Assembly: GCA_016234495.1 (NCBI GenBank)
Contig: JACRBI010000040.1
Coordinates: 186,001 to 250,000 of the forward strand
Source: Chloroflexota bacterium
Lineage (GTDB): Bacteria > Chloroflexota > Anaerolineae > Anaerolineales > Villigracilaceae
Length of the DNA stretch: 64,000 bases
Reading direction: 5' to 3'
The position numbers and the translations under genes were made by a program. Below the pieces are notes generated by a model, which saw nothing but the letters and a program-made list of their open reading frames with translations, made no database searches and had not been told where the DNA came from. Of the stretch, positions 17,008-27,100 are shown in pieces (position 1 is the first letter of the stretch; each line of letters begins with the position of its first letter).

Positions 17008-17037
17008 TTGACGCTAAACCTACGATTGCCCTACGAT
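17008..17037 (+). promoter_or_regulatory. Promoter candidate for ogt
   Basis: TTGACG (17008-17013) and TACGAT (17032-17037) are spaced 18 bases apart, upstream of the GGAGG and ATG of the next gene. The words CCTACGATTG/CCCTACGATTG are directly repeated here. Confidence 0.45.
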
Positions 17038-17099
17038 TGTTGGACAATTAACAAGATTGCAAACGATTTGGCGCTTTTTTTCTTGTGGAGGACTACAAG

Positions 17100-17624
17100 A
17101 TGGCATTCTCTCCCCTCAAAATTTTTCTTGGCGAATTAAATGGCACTCCCCTTGGAGATTTACGCATCGCCGCCTCTGACCTTGGGCTGGTCGCCGTTGA
17201 ATGGGCAGACTCTCAGCTTTTGCTGGACAAATACCTTCTGCGGCTCAAGCGGCCTGTTGAGCCAAACCAAAAGAAGGCTCAACCATACGCAAAAGAACTT
17301 CGCGCCTATTTAAAAGGCTCGCTTCATAATTTCACCATCCCGATTGACTGGTCATCGCTGCGTCCATTTCAATTGAAAACATTGAAGGCGGTCTACCAAA
17401 TCCCATACGGCGAGACGCGCACCTACGCCGAGATCGCCGCGCAGATCGGGTATCCCAACGCCTATCGCGCAGTCGGGCGCGCCAATGCCACCAACCCCAT
17501 GCCGCTCGTCATTCCATGTCACCGTGTGATCGGCAAAGATGGCAAACTCCACGGCTACGGCGGCGGAGACGGTCTGCCCACCAAGGAATGGCTGCTTAAA
17601 ATGGAAGGTGCGTTGATCGCGTAG
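17100..17624 (+). CDS. ogt: Methylated-DNA--protein-cysteine methyltransferase
   Basis: Start ATG 17100 follows GGAGG at seven to eight bases (an in-frame GTG at 17085 would bury that site), giving 174 residues. The C-terminal half has the helix-turn-helix region YGETRTYAEIAAQIGYPNAYRAVGRA and the active site PLVIPCHRVIGKDG with the acceptor cysteine. The protein takes the methyl group from O6-methylguanine (or O4-methylthymine) onto that cysteine in a suicide reaction. Length and motifs are those of Ogt rather than the Ada fusion. Confidence 0.95.
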   Translation: MAFSPLKIFLGELNGTPLGDLRIAASDLGLVAVEWADSQLLLDKYLLRLKRPVEPNQKKAQPYAKELRAYLKGSLHNFTIPIDWSSLRPFQLKTLKAVYQIPYGETRTYAEIAAQIGYPNAYRAVGRANATNPMPLVIPCHRVIGKDGKLHGYGGGDGLPTKEWLLKMEGALIA

Positions 17625-17723
17625 AAAATATGCCTGACAAAAAAATTAACAAATGATTAGAGCGATTCCTTCGAGGTATAAGATGAAACCAAAGCGCCGT
17701 CCAATATCGAAGGAGAAAATTAA

Positions 17724-18254
17724 ATGAAAAGAATAACTTTATTGGTTTTAGTTTTATTGGTCATGATTGTTGCATCCGCCTGCGGAAGCCCCGCGCCGGC
17801 AGCAACCGAAGTTCCCGCAACAGAGCCGATTGCCCAAGCAACAGAGCCGCCCGTTCAACCGTCCGCCACCGAAGCGCCCACCCTGCCCACCGCGACTGAA
17901 TCAGCCCCATCTGCGAACAGCATCGAAGTGATAGTCACTCTGGAAGACAACACCATCACCTCATCAATGACCGAATTCAAAGTCGGCGTACCATACAAGT
18001 TTGTGATCACCAATGCCGGAAATCATGGACATAACTTTAACATCGCCCAGCCTGTTTCCGTGGTCGGCAGCCTCAACGCAGCCCTGAGCGGCGCACTGCT
18101 TGCCGTACCGAAGAGTCAATTAGGCGAAGGCGCGCAGGTCACCGTTGAATACACATTCCCTGAGTCCGCCCTCACAACCCAACTCGAACTTTCCTGTCTC
18201 ATCACAAGGCATTATCAAGACGGAATGTTTTTAGCCATTACCGTTACGCAATAA
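17724..18254 (+). CDS. Cupredoxin-like lipoprotein
   Basis: This 176-residue protein has a lipobox ending VASAC (Cys20), so it is a predicted lipoprotein. A Pro/Thr/Ala/Glu-rich linker (about 21-70) leads to a beta-sandwich domain. NAGNHGHNF supplies a His, and LSCLITRHYQDGMF supplies Cys, His and Met in the order and spacing of a type 1 copper site (C-x4-H-x4-M). It could carry electrons outside the membrane or bind copper. AAGGAGAAAAT stands before the ATG. It is single, with a strong terminator behind it. Confidence 0.82.
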   Translation: MKRITLLVLVLLVMIVASACGSPAPAATEVPATEPIAQATEPPVQPSATEAPTLPTATESAPSANSIEVIVTLEDNTITSSMTEFKVGVPYKFVITNAGNHGHNFNIAQPVSVVGSLNAALSGALLAVPKSQLGEGAQVTVEYTFPESALTTQLELSCLITRHYQDGMFLAITVTQ

Positions 18255-18274
18255 AGCCTTGTTGATTCTGTAAT

Positions 18275-18309
18275 AAAAAAATCGCGCCGGCTATGGCGCG
18301 ATTTTTTTA
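18275..18309. terminator. Bidirectional terminator between cupredoxin gene and sdhB
   Basis: AAAAAATCGCGCC and GGCGCGATTTTTT pair around a short loop, with A- and T-runs on both sides. It can stop both converging transcripts. Confidence 0.9.
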
Positions 18310-18313
18310 TTAT

Positions 18314-19153
18314 TCATTTAACCACAGTGCGCGGCGGCGGAGCGAACTCATCAATTGCCTTGACCACATCAGCCAAAGGCATGACCTTCGCGACCGATGA
18401 TTTCTTTTTGCCGAATCCGATGTTATCCAAAACCAAAGCGCGTTTGAGCAGTTGAATGCCGAAGGCCGGGTCGACGCCTTTCGGACAGGCCTGCGAACAT
18501 GCGCCCGCCAGGTGACATTGATATGGTCCGTGGAAAATATCTATCGCTTCGATGCGATCCTTCATTCCGCAGTCGCGGTTGTCGGCTGTGTAACGATACG
18601 CCTGCGCCAATGCCTGAGGTCCGAGGAAGAGCGGATCAGTGGCAACGGTCGGGCAGGCCGCGAGGCACAATCCGCATTTGATGCAATGCGTGAACTGACT
18701 GAATTCTTCGCGCTGGTCAGGAGTTTGAATGAACTCACCAGTCGGCTCGTCAATTTCAATCTGGTCGAGATAAATAATGTAAGGTTTGACTGAGGCATGT
18801 TTTTCGATTAACGGCGCAAGGTCAGGCACAAGGTCTTTCACGTTGTCATAATTTGGAAGCGGCGCAATCGTAACTACATCCGTTCCCAAATGCAGAACCT
18901 GAGTTTGACAGGCAAGCATCGGAAGTTCATTGACGAACATGCCGCACGAACCGCAGACTCCCATGCGGCAGGAGGATCGCCACGACAGGGTCGGTTCCTG
19001 CTCCGCTTTGAGCTGGTGCAGCGCTTCAAGCACGGTCATCCCGTCGTGGACGTGCTGACGGTACTCGCTCCAATGCGGCGCGGAATCCACATCGGGGTCA
19101 AAGCGGCGGACGCGGAAGGTGATCTCGCGCGGGGTAATTGTCTTGTCACTCAT
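18314..19153 (-). CDS. sdhB: Succinate dehydrogenase/fumarate reductase iron-sulfur subunit
   Basis: Start ATG 19153 with GGAGG upstream gives 279 residues. The cysteines of all three clusters are visible: CRMGVCGSC...LAC for 2Fe-2S, CIKCGLCLAACPT for 4Fe-4S, and CHLAGACSQACPKGVDP for 4Fe-4S/3Fe-4S. The subunit passes electrons from the flavoprotein to quinone in complex II. It is the last gene of sdhA-C-D-B, five bases after the second anchor gene. The frame is open further upstream, but that part overlaps the anchor gene and is not protein-like. Confidence 0.95.
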   Translation of the reverse strand: MSDKTITPREITFRVRRFDPDVDSAPHWSEYRQHVHDGMTVLEALHQLKAEQEPTLSWRSSCRMGVCGSCGMFVNELPMLACQTQVLHLGTDVVTIAPLPNYDNVKDLVPDLAPLIEKHASVKPYIIYLDQIEIDEPTGEFIQTPDQREEFSQFTHCIKCGLCLAACPTVATDPLFLGPQALAQAYRYTADNRDCGMKDRIEAIDIFHGPYQCHLAGACSQACPKGVDPAFGIQLLKRALVLDNIGFGKKKSSVAKVMPLADVVKAIDEFAPPPRTVVK

Positions 19154-19158
19154 AAGGT

Positions 19159-19527
19159 CTATCCTCCGATCTTGAAGCTGAACGTCCACCAGGTGACGTA
19201 GGTGCCGAATGCGAAGATGAAAAGCCCGAGGCCGATAATGGACATGTCCACGATCTTTCCGAGCGCGGGGCTCATGGGCAATTCGCGGATGATGCCGCGC
19301 AGTCCGTACAAGCCGTGGTACAGCGCCGCGGCCAGCAATAAAATATAAAGCACAAATTGGGTGATGCTTTTTCCGCGCTCGATCATTGTCTCGAACTCGC
19401 GCGCCTTTTCCACACTCACGCCGTAAAAGACCGGCGCATAGTGCATGACTGCAAAGTGCGCCCCCAACAATACAATGATGATCGGTATCACCAGCAAATG
19501 CCATGACCATAAACGTGTTTCGCGCAT
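19159..19527 (-). CDS. sdhD: Succinate dehydrogenase second membrane anchor (SdhD-like)
   Basis: This 122-residue protein has three hydrophobic segments (HLLVIPIIIVLLGAHFAVM, QFVLYILLLAAALYHGLYGL, VDMSIIGLGLFIFAFGTYVTWW). The LYHGLYGLR block has the His that binds heme in SdhD-type anchors. It sits in the membrane with SdhC and helps form the quinone site. The first residues (MRETRLWSWHL) fit a true start. It is placed between sdhC and sdhB. Confidence 0.88.
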   Translation of the reverse strand: MRETRLWSWHLLVIPIIIVLLGAHFAVMHYAPVFYGVSVEKAREFETMIERGKSITQFVLYILLLAAALYHGLYGLRGIIRELPMSPALGKIVDMSIIGLGLFIFAFGTYVTWWTFSFKIGG

Positions 19528-19545
19528 GATGAATTCTCCTAATTT

Positions 19546-19634
19546 TTAACCACAGATAAACACGGATGAACACCGACATTTTGGTGAATGGCAGATGAAA
19601 TCCTTTTTATCTGTGTTCATCTGTGGTGAATTAA
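19546..19634. repeat. Long imperfect hairpin spacer inside the sdh operon
   Basis: TTAACCACAGATAAACACGGATGAACAC and ATCTGTGTTCATCTGTGGTGAATTAA are near-complementary arms around a loop of about 35 bases. It lies between sdhC and sdhD and belongs to the window's recurring word-like spacer family. It may be an mRNA-stability or attenuation hairpin within the operon. Confidence 0.6.
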
Positions 19635-19637
19635 GTC

Positions 19638-20075
19638 CTACGGAAAGAACAAACTCGAACCGCCGAGAATGATGATCAACCCGGCCAGCGCCATGATGAT
19701 ATAGGTCAACGGGCGGTGGCGTTTGATGGAAGATGAATACGGATAGACAGGCTCTTTGGGTTTGCCAAGAAAGAATCCCAACTCTGTCATCAGCAAACGC
19801 ACACCGTTCAGCGCATGGAAGACCGCCGCGGCAAAGAGCAAATACTCAATGATCTTGAACGGCCACGACGCAAACAAGCCCATCAATTCTTCCCAGGCTT
19901 CCACGCCGCGCATGCGGTTCGCTGTTTCAATAATGTGCAGCAGCATGTAAGCGATCAAGCCCATGCCTGTCAGGCGATGCCCCAGATATAAGTATCGTTC
20001 GAAGGTATATTTCCCTGCATATACCCAGCCCTTGAGTCCAAGACGGTTGTTGTACGCTGGTTTATTTGAGTTCAT
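19638..20075 (-). CDS. sdhC: Succinate dehydrogenase cytochrome b-type membrane anchor
   Basis: This 145-residue protein has three hydrophobic segments. LGHRLTGMGLIAYMLLHIIE holds the conserved HR-TG and second His typical of SdhC heme and quinone binding, and FHALNGVRLL is the second anchor motif. It ties SdhA/B to the membrane in complex II. AGGAG lies eight bases before the ATG, and the sdhA stop is nine bases upstream. Confidence 0.92.
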   Translation of the reverse strand: MNSNKPAYNNRLGLKGWVYAGKYTFERYLYLGHRLTGMGLIAYMLLHIIETANRMRGVEAWEELMGLFASWPFKIIEYLLFAAAVFHALNGVRLLMTELGFFLGKPKEPVYPYSSSIKRHRPLTYIIMALAGLIIILGGSSLFFP

Positions 20076-20084
20076 AATTTACTC

Positions 20085-21797
20085 CTAATACTTCCTCTCC
20101 ACCGGCTTCCACATGGAGATGTCAACAGGGATGTAATCCAGTTTGGGTCCCTCAGGCGTGAAGTTCGCCATCGTGTGCTTCAACCAATTCTCATCGTCGC
20201 GAACTTTGTAATCGCGCCGCGCATGTCCGCCGCGCGATTCGGTGCGGGTCAATGCGCCGAGCGTAGCAACCTCAGCCACATCGATCATGAAGCCGGTCTC
20301 GATCGCGCGCTCCATGTCTGTGTTGTAGCGCAGGCTCTTATCCTTAAGATGAATATGCTTGTAGCTTTCCTTCAACTCGCGGATCTTATCCAAGCCGGCC
20401 TGCATCTGCTCGCCCGTGCGGAAGACGCCCATATTGACATCCAGCGTGCGGCGCAGTTCAGCGCGGATCTGATAATGGTCTTCGGTGCCTGTGGATTTGA
20501 CCAGCGCATCAATTCTTGACCATTCAGCTTGCGCGGCTGCAACCGGCGACTCTGCCGCGGTGGCATTCTTGCAATAACGCGCCGCTTCTTCGCCGGTCAC
20601 ACGCCCCCAAACAAGGCATTCCGCCGTGGAGTTCGAGCCGAGTCGATTCGCTCCATGCAGAGACACGCAGGATACTTCTCCCGCCGCCCAGATATTTTCC
20701 ACCGGAGTGTGTCCCTTAATATCGGTATGCACACCGCCCATCGAATAATGCGCCACCGCGCGGATCGGGATCGGCTTTTCAATTGGATCAAGCCCAATGT
20801 GTTTGATCGTCACTTCGCGGATGAGCGGGAGTCTCTCAAGGATTTGATCCCTGCCCAAATGCCGCAGATCAAGATGGAGGTAGTCCAGACCGCCGGGGCC
20901 AGGGAAGCCGCGCCCGGCTTCGATCTCGGTCATCTCTGAGCGGGAGACCATGTCACGCGGAGCGAGTTCCAGTTTGCTGGGGGCGTAATTGCTCATGAAA
21001 CGCTCGCCCTTGTTGTTGAGCAGGTATCCGCCTTCGCCGCGGCAGGCTTCGGTCATGAGGATGCCGCTGGGAATTAAACCGGTCGGGTGGAATTGAACGA
21101 ATTCCATATCTTTGAGCGCAAGGCCTGCGCGATAAGACATCGCGAGTCCGTCGCCGGTGACTGTTTCGGAGTAGGTGGTGAAGCCGAATATCTGGCCTGC
21201 GCCGCCGGTGGCGATGATTAACGCCTTGCCGCGGATCAGAACATAGCGGCCATTGATCATGTCAATCATGGTCAGGCCGGCGAAACGTCCGTTCTCGATA
21301 ATAATGGAAGTGACAAAGCCTTCATCGTAACGGTTGATTTTTTTTGTGTGCTTCATCAAGGTATCGTACAGAGTTTGCATTTCGAGGAAGCCGGTTTTGT
21401 CAGAGGCGAAAACTGCCCGGGGATACGAGTGCCCGCCAAACGGTCGCTGTGCGATGTGCCCGTCTTCCGTCCGCGACCAGGGAATGCCCCAGTGATCGAG
21501 ATGCAGAATCTCCTTCGGCATCTCATGCACGAAGAAATCCACCACATCCTGGTCGGCTAAAAAGTCGGAGCCTTTGACCGTGTCCCAGGCGTGCAGTTCG
21601 AAGCTGTCACCTTTGTCCTGGCGCATGACTGCGGCGGTGCCGCCCTCAGCGGCGACCGAATGTGCGCGCATCAGTTGAAGTTTTGAAACTAAAGCGATGT
21701 CCAGTTCCCCTTTGCTTTGCTGTGTGGCTTCAAGCGCGGCGCGTAAGCCTGCCAAGCCGGTGCCCAAAATGATCAGATCGTGATTGTAGACTTCCAT
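20085..21797 (-). CDS. sdhA: Succinate dehydrogenase/fumarate reductase flavoprotein subunit
   Basis: ATG 21797 (MEVYNHDLIILGTGLAGLRA), with AAGGAG nine bases ahead, gives 570 residues. An in-frame ATG at 21878 has no ribosome site. FAD-binding GTGLAGLRAAL, AHSVAAEGG with the histidine that carries covalent FAD, EFVQFHPTGLIPSG, the catalytic-Arg region EACRGEGG, HYSMGGVHTD and GANRLGSNSTAE are all in place. It oxidises succinate to fumarate (or the reverse) on the cytoplasmic side. It is the first gene of sdhA-C-D-B. Confidence 0.96.
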   Translation of the reverse strand: MEVYNHDLIILGTGLAGLRAALEATQQSKGELDIALVSKLQLMRAHSVAAEGGTAAVMRQDKGDSFELHAWDTVKGSDFLADQDVVDFFVHEMPKEILHLDHWGIPWSRTEDGHIAQRPFGGHSYPRAVFASDKTGFLEMQTLYDTLMKHTKKINRYDEGFVTSIIIENGRFAGLTMIDMINGRYVLIRGKALIIATGGAGQIFGFTTYSETVTGDGLAMSYRAGLALKDMEFVQFHPTGLIPSGILMTEACRGEGGYLLNNKGERFMSNYAPSKLELAPRDMVSRSEMTEIEAGRGFPGPGGLDYLHLDLRHLGRDQILERLPLIREVTIKHIGLDPIEKPIPIRAVAHYSMGGVHTDIKGHTPVENIWAAGEVSCVSLHGANRLGSNSTAECLVWGRVTGEEAARYCKNATAAESPVAAAQAEWSRIDALVKSTGTEDHYQIRAELRRTLDVNMGVFRTGEQMQAGLDKIRELKESYKHIHLKDKSLRYNTDMERAIETGFMIDVAEVATLGALTRTESRGGHARRDYKVRDDENWLKHTMANFTPEGPKLDYIPVDISMWKPVERKY

Positions 21798-21914
21798 TGG
21801 CTGTTCGTCTCCTTGCGGAATTTCAATTCGAGATTTATTGTAGTCTTTATCCTTTTTTTGGTTAGTGATAATTGTCATGGAATGGGCGGAGTGTAGTCAC
21901 CGGAACCGGGGAAT

Positions 21915-21948
21915 CAAAAAAGCCGAGACGAGGTCATCCCGGCTTTTT
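21915..21948 (-). terminator. Intrinsic terminator after the DUF1304 gene
   Basis: AAAAAGCCG and CGGCTTTTT flank a loop of about 14 bases with A/T runs on both sides. It lies past the DUF1304 stop and before sdhA, separating the two minus-strand units. Confidence 0.8.
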
Positions 21949-22015
21949 GCTTGATACTGGAGCGCAGAATTTAGTCTGCCTCTTTTGCTTCTTGCGGACA
22001 AAAGCCCGCACTCCA

Positions 22016-22363
22016 TCATGTCACCACAAGAAGCACCAACCCAATCAAAGCAGGCAATGCTTGAATATAAAATATCCGCTTGCTGACGGTGTATGCGCCG
22101 AAGAGTCCGGCAATGATCACGCAGCTTAAGAAGAAAATTTTCACCGCATCGTCTGCAAAAATTCCCCAGATCAATCCTGCGGAGAGGAAGCCGTTGTACA
22201 GTCCTTGATTCGCCGCGAGCGTCTTGGACTGCGCCGCAAATTCCACAGTGGTACGGAAGGACTTGCGACCAGCGGGTTTGTCCCACAGGAACATTTCAAG
22301 TATGAGGAAGTACCCATGCAAAAGCGCGACGATACCGATAATGATGTTTATGATGATGTTCAT
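22016..22363 (-). CDS. DUF1304 family membrane protein
   Basis: This 115-residue protein has four hydrophobic segments and the DUF1304 pattern: LILEMFLWDKP, then AANQGLYNGFLSAGLIWG and a final IQALPALIGLVLL helix. The family is widespread and uncharacterised (probably a small integral membrane protein). A ribosome-binding AAGGAGAAAA stands before the ATG. It is single, flanked by terminators. Confidence 0.88.
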   Translation of the reverse strand: MNIIINIIIGIVALLHGYFLILEMFLWDKPAGRKSFRTTVEFAAQSKTLAANQGLYNGFLSAGLIWGIFADDAVKIFFLSCVIIAGLFGAYTVSKRIFYIQALPALIGLVLLVVT

Positions 22364-22420
22364 TTTTTCTCCTTAATAAAGTTGTTTGCTTATTACCAGA
22401 GTGATGATACCCCACAAAAT

Positions 22421-22452
22421 AAAAGTCGGAACCGAATTGGCTCCGACTTTTG
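22421..22452 (-). terminator. Intrinsic terminator after icd
   Basis: AAAAGTCGGA(A)CC and GG-CTCCGACTTTT pair around a short AATT loop just past the isocitrate dehydrogenase stop. Confidence 0.85.
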
Positions 22453-22477
22453 ACATTCGACCTTCTCTAACTATTAT

Positions 22478-23878
22478 TTACATGTGCTTGATGATCGCGT
22501 CGCCAAACTCGGAGCACTTGATCTCTTTCGCGCCATCCATCAGACGGGCGAAATCGTAGGTGACGGTCTTGGCTTCGACAGCGGCTTCCATGCCCTTCAC
22601 GATCAAATCTGCAGCTTCGCCCCAGCCCATGTAGCGCAGCATCATCTCACCCGAAAGGATGACCGAGCCGGGGTTGACCTTGTCGAGGTCGGCATATTTC
22701 GGGGCTGTCCCGTGAGTGGCTTCAAAGATGGCGTGACCGGTCTCGTAGTTGATGTTGGCTCCGGGCGCGATTCCGATTCCTCCGACCTGGGCGGCGAGCG
22801 CGTCGGAGAGATAATCGCCGTTGAGATTCAGCGTGGCGATCACGTCGTAATCGCGGGCGCGGATGATAGTGAACTGTAACGAAACATCGGCGATGGAATC
22901 TTTGATGAGCAGCATTTTCTTCCACTTGCCGCCGCCGTGGGTATCCCACAACTTCAAGGCTTCTTCCACTTCCTGTTTGATGTCATTCTGCTGTGCAGGA
23001 CTCATCATGTCAAAGCCGGGGTCGATCTGCTTGGCGTTCTCCTCAACTGTCAAATTGGGATTGGCTTCCTTGTTGCCGAGGATCCAGGTCTCGCGTTCGG
23101 TCACGATGCGCCCGCGGAATTCGCGCTTGGCAAGGGTGTAGCCCCAATCCTTGAACGCGCCTTCGGTGAACTTCATGATGTTGCCCTTGTGGACGAAGTT
23201 CACGCTGCGGCGGTTGTTATCCAAAGACCATTGGATCGCGGCGCGCACAAGTCGCTCGGTGCCTTCAACGGAAACCGGCTTGATGCCAATGCCCGCCGTA
23301 TCGGGGAAGCGCATCTTGGCGTATTCCTTCGGGAAGGCTTCCTTGAATAATTCCTTGAACTTCTTGTTTTCTTCCGTGCCATATTGGAACTCGATACCGG
23401 TATAAATATCTTCGGTGTTCTCGCGGAAGATGACCATGTCCACATATTCGGGATGAGTGACCGGCGAGGGCACGCCCTTGTACCAGCGCACCGGGCGCTG
23501 GCAGACGTACAGGTCAAGCAGTTTGCGCAGCGCCACATTCAACGAGCGGATGCCGCCGCCGATGGGTGTGGTGAGCGGTCCTTTGATGCCGACCAAAAAT
23601 TCCTTGAACGCTTCGACCGTCTCATCCGGCAGCCAGTTCTGGAACATCTTGAAAGGCTTCTCGCCCGCATACACTTCCATCCAATGAATTTTGCGTGTGC
23701 CGCCATAAGCCTTCTCCACCGCCGCATCGAACACGCGCACAGATGCGCGCCAGATGTCGCGGCCGGTGCCGTCGCCTTCCACAAACGGGATGATCGGGTT
23801 GCTTGGGACGTTCAGTTTCCCGTTTTCAATTGTGATCTTCGCCCCGCCTGCGGGAACTGTTACTTGTGTGTATGCCAT
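22478..23878 (-). CDS. icd: Isocitrate dehydrogenase (probably NADP-dependent)
   Basis: This 466-residue protein has the bacterial homodimeric Icd layout: [38 protein letters not shown] (substrate Arg cluster), [14 protein letters not shown], and the C-terminal [34 protein letters not shown] block. The length is a little above the E. coli enzyme, with an insert near 245-315. It decarboxylates isocitrate to 2-oxoglutarate. AGGAGAAAG is six bases before the ATG, and TATAAT at 23908-23913 is a likely -10. Together with sdh and gdhA it places oxidative TCA steps in the window. Confidence 0.95.
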   Translation of the reverse strand: MAYTQVTVPAGGAKITIENGKLNVPSNPIIPFVEGDGTGRDIWRASVRVFDAAVEKAYGGTRKIHWMEVYAGEKPFKMFQNWLPDETVEAFKEFLVGIKGPLTTPIGGGIRSLNVALRKLLDLYVCQRPVRWYKGVPSPVTHPEYVDMVIFRENTEDIYTGIEFQYGTEENKKFKELFKEAFPKEYAKMRFPDTAGIGIKPVSVEGTERLVRAAIQWSLDNNRRSVNFVHKGNIMKFTEGAFKDWGYTLAKREFRGRIVTERETWILGNKEANPNLTVEENAKQIDPGFDMMSPAQQNDIKQEVEEALKLWDTHGGGKWKKMLLIKDSIADVSLQFTIIRARDYDVIATLNLNGDYLSDALAAQVGGIGIAPGANINYETGHAIFEATHGTAPKYADLDKVNPGSVILSGEMMLRYMGWGEAADLIVKGMEAAVEAKTVTYDFARLMDGAKEIKCSEFGDAIIKHM

Positions 23879-24177
23879 TGTCTTTCTCCTTTGAATTATT
23901 TTGGCAAATTATAACAGCGGACATTTCATCCTTTCAGTGACGATTGTCACGACATCCCGCTTCATTACCCGCCCTGGGAGTGTTTAAACAGTGGGCAAAA
24001 AACTCCCACCACGGAGCACACTGAGTTCACAGAGGTTTTCAAAAGTATTCTCCGTGATCTCAGTGGCCTCCGTGGTTAAATCTTTGGTTGTCGAGACATT
24101 AGTAAACGAGCTCATTTATCCCCTTCCTCTCCGTATGAGTGCATCTCTGAAATTTTTTACGGCTATAATTCAGGCAA
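23879..24177. repeat. Divergent spacer: icd promoter, inverted repeat, kinase promoter
   Basis: From the left it has the icd ribosome site and -10 (TATAAT on the minus strand, 23908-23913). Then comes an imperfect inverted repeat CACCACGGAGCACACTGAG...CTCAGTGGCCTCCGTGGTTAAA (about 24005-24080) of the recurring spacer type. Last is TATAAT on the plus strand at 24164-24169, eight bases before the kinase ATG. I see no gene. Confidence 0.6.
24164..24169 (+). promoter_or_regulatory. -10 element of the histidine kinase gene
   Basis: GGCTATAATTC ends eight bases before ATG 24178. No Shine-Dalgarno fits between them, so the message probably begins at or just before the start codon. Confidence 0.5.
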
Positions 24178-27100
24178 ATGAGTTTTATTTCCACGCTTTT
24201 ATCCGGCGTCGCCTTTCCCGCCCCGCCTACAGTCACAGGCTGGCTGGTTTGGGCTTTTTTTCTGGGGATGCTGATTTATGCGCTGGTAAAATGGCGAAAT
24301 CATCAGCCTGTCTGGACTAAACGCGAATGGGGATTTTTCATCGCCTTCCTGATTCTGATTCCACTCACAAGCCTTTTCATAGGGATAAGACTCGCATCCG
24401 CCTCCGCCCGACCTTTGCCCGGGCTGCCCGCCAATGCGCCGGGTTCAGCGCTGATGGTTTTTTCCGCCATCCCGTGGACTCTGGCCGGCGGACTGCTCGG
24501 CCCGCTCGGCGCGGCGGCGCTCGGCGCGCTCTCCGGTCTTTTGCGCGGCGTATGGAATTCATATTCGCTTTTTTCACTGCTTGAGTTCGCGCTGATGAGC
24601 GCGTGGTATTCAGTGAACATGCGCCAACGCTACCGCACCCGAGTCTATGGATATTTGCGTCAGCCTTTGGTTGGCGCAATCCTGTTAATTCCCGTGCATT
24701 TACTATTTTATGTCATCAGTTCATTGTTCACGCAATGGGGACTGGACGTTTCCGCTACACCCGCAGCACGGCTTGACTTTGCATTAAGCAACGCAGGCGT
24801 GGTCACCTTTGCATTCGGCGGAGAAATGCTCGCGGCCGGCCTCGTGGCACAGATCATCTCGATGGCATTCCCCGCATTGTGGGGCGGGCAGCAATCCTTG
24901 CAGCCGTCACCGGGCGAAAAGAGTCTCGAGTCGCGTTTTCTTTTTGCAACAGGCACGTTTATTTCCCTCCTGCTTTTAACCCTGCTGGTCGGCGACTGGA
25001 TCGTGGCAGGTCGCGCCGCGCGTGAAATGCTGGCAGACCGACTGTCGAGCGTTGGCGAATCCGCCGCGCACAGCATTCCCTTCTTCCTTGAAACAGGACA
25101 GAACCTCGCTGTGCAATTGGCCGCCGAACCGCGCCTGCTGGAAGACAGCGGCGACAAATTGAAATCCTTCCTTCAATTGCGGATGCAGTCCGCGCCGTAC
25201 TTCGACCAGTTCCTTGTGCTGGACGCCGCCGATAAATCTTTTATCGCGGGCTATCCTGACTCAAGTTTCAATCTTTATCCAGATGAAGATGCGGGAATGC
25301 TGCTGGCATCCAACGGTGTGCTGACTCAGGTCTATTCGCTCGCGCCGGACTCCGTAAATGATGCGCCGCGCGTTTCATTCATGATCGCCATTATTGATTC
25401 ATCGAATACCGTCCAGCGCGTGCTGATCGGGCGCACAACTCTCGAAACCAATCCGCTGACCTTGCCGCTGATCAAAAGCCTCGACGATATGCGCGACCTC
25501 GGCGGCACAGGCATTTTATTAAATGAAAATAATCAGGTTGTTTATCATTCAGACAAAACCCAGCTTCTGACAACTTATAACGGTCAACAGGGGAATGAAG
25601 CTTTCTTTTACGACGACACCGGGGCAGACGGCACGCGGCAGTTGGTTTATTACCAACCCGTGATCGGGCATCCGTGGGCTATTGTGCTGACAGTCCCGTC
25701 ACAGCAGGCACAGCAGATCGCGCTCGATATTGCCATGCCGCTTTCATTGATGATCGTCTTCCTTGCGCTGGCGGCGCTGATCTTTTTGCGGGTGGGTCTG
25801 CGCGTGATAACCAATTCGCTGCAAAGCCTGGCAGTGGAAGCCAATCGAATCGCGCAGGGCAGCCTCGACCATCCGCTTCAAATGGAAGGCGAAGACGAGG
25901 TTGGGCAACTGCGCCGCGCATTCGAACAGATGCGCTCCAGTTTGCAGGCGCGTCTCGAAGAGATCAACCGCCTTTTGCGGGTGAGTCAGGATGTGGCATC
26001 CAGCCTCGAGATGCAGGATTCTGTCAAGCCGGTGCTGGATGCGATCCTCTCAACAGGCGCAAAATCTGTCAGCGTGGTACTCTCCCCCAGCATCCTGCCT
26101 GATACGTTTGTCGAATTGCCGTCGCGTTTTGCGCTTGGCAGCGTCCAAAATATTTACGCCCACCTCGACCATCAAATCCTCACGCTGGCACAGAAACAGG
26201 AAAGGATCATCATCCCGAACCTCAGCCGTTCGCGCGAATTGAACCTTGATCCAAAATTGCCGCAGCCGCTGGCCATGCTGGCGGTGGCGCTGCGGCATGA
26301 AAATAAATATTATGGCGTGGTCTGGGCGGGATACGAACAGGCGCGCATGTTCTCCGAATCGGACGTGCGTTTTGTGACGACTCTGGCCGGGCAGGCCGCG
26401 CTGGCAGTGGCGAACGCGCATTTGTTTTTGAACGTGGAAGCGTCCCGCCGTCAGCTGGAAGCAGTCCTCAACTCGACACCGGACCCGGTGCTGGTGACGG
26501 ATCATCGCAACCGGCTGCTGCTGACCAATCGCGCCGCCGCCGCGGCTCTCGGTCAAAACGTGACTGGGAGCAGCGGCGAAAAAACTGAAAAAGTTATCAA
26601 GCTGAGGCCTTTGCTGGAACTACTCCAGGCTGCCACGACCGAGGATCAATCTGCCGAGGTGGCGCTGGCTGATAAACGCACCTATCTGGCGACCGCGTCT
26701 TCGGTCATCGTGGAGGGGCGGCAGATCGGGCGCGTATGCATCATGCGCGATGTGACGCATTTCAAGGAATTGGATTCCCTAAAGTCAGAGTTCGTGGCAA
26801 CCGTCAGCCATGACCTGCGTTCTCCGCTGACGGTCATGCGCGGTTACGCCACCATGCTTGAAACAGTCGGCGAGTTGAACGAGCAGCAGCAGGGTTATGT
26901 CCGCAAGATCGTTTCCGGAGTGGAGAATATGTCGCGGCTGGTGAACAATCTGCTTGACCTTGGGCGGATCGAGATCGGCGTCGGGCTTCAAGTTGAGCAC
27001 GTCATGGTGCTGGATATCATCGAACGTGTAGCAGGCTCATTGCAGTTGCAGTCTGCCCAAAAGAATATCGCCATAAAAATTGACCTTCCAAAAGATATGC

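Noticed and set aside
18314-19579. Longer sdhB with an extra N-terminal domain of about 140 residues
   Set aside because: The upstream part is Arg/His-rich, overlaps the sdhD gene and has no family match. A GGAGG-preceded ATG at 19153 gives a standard SdhB.
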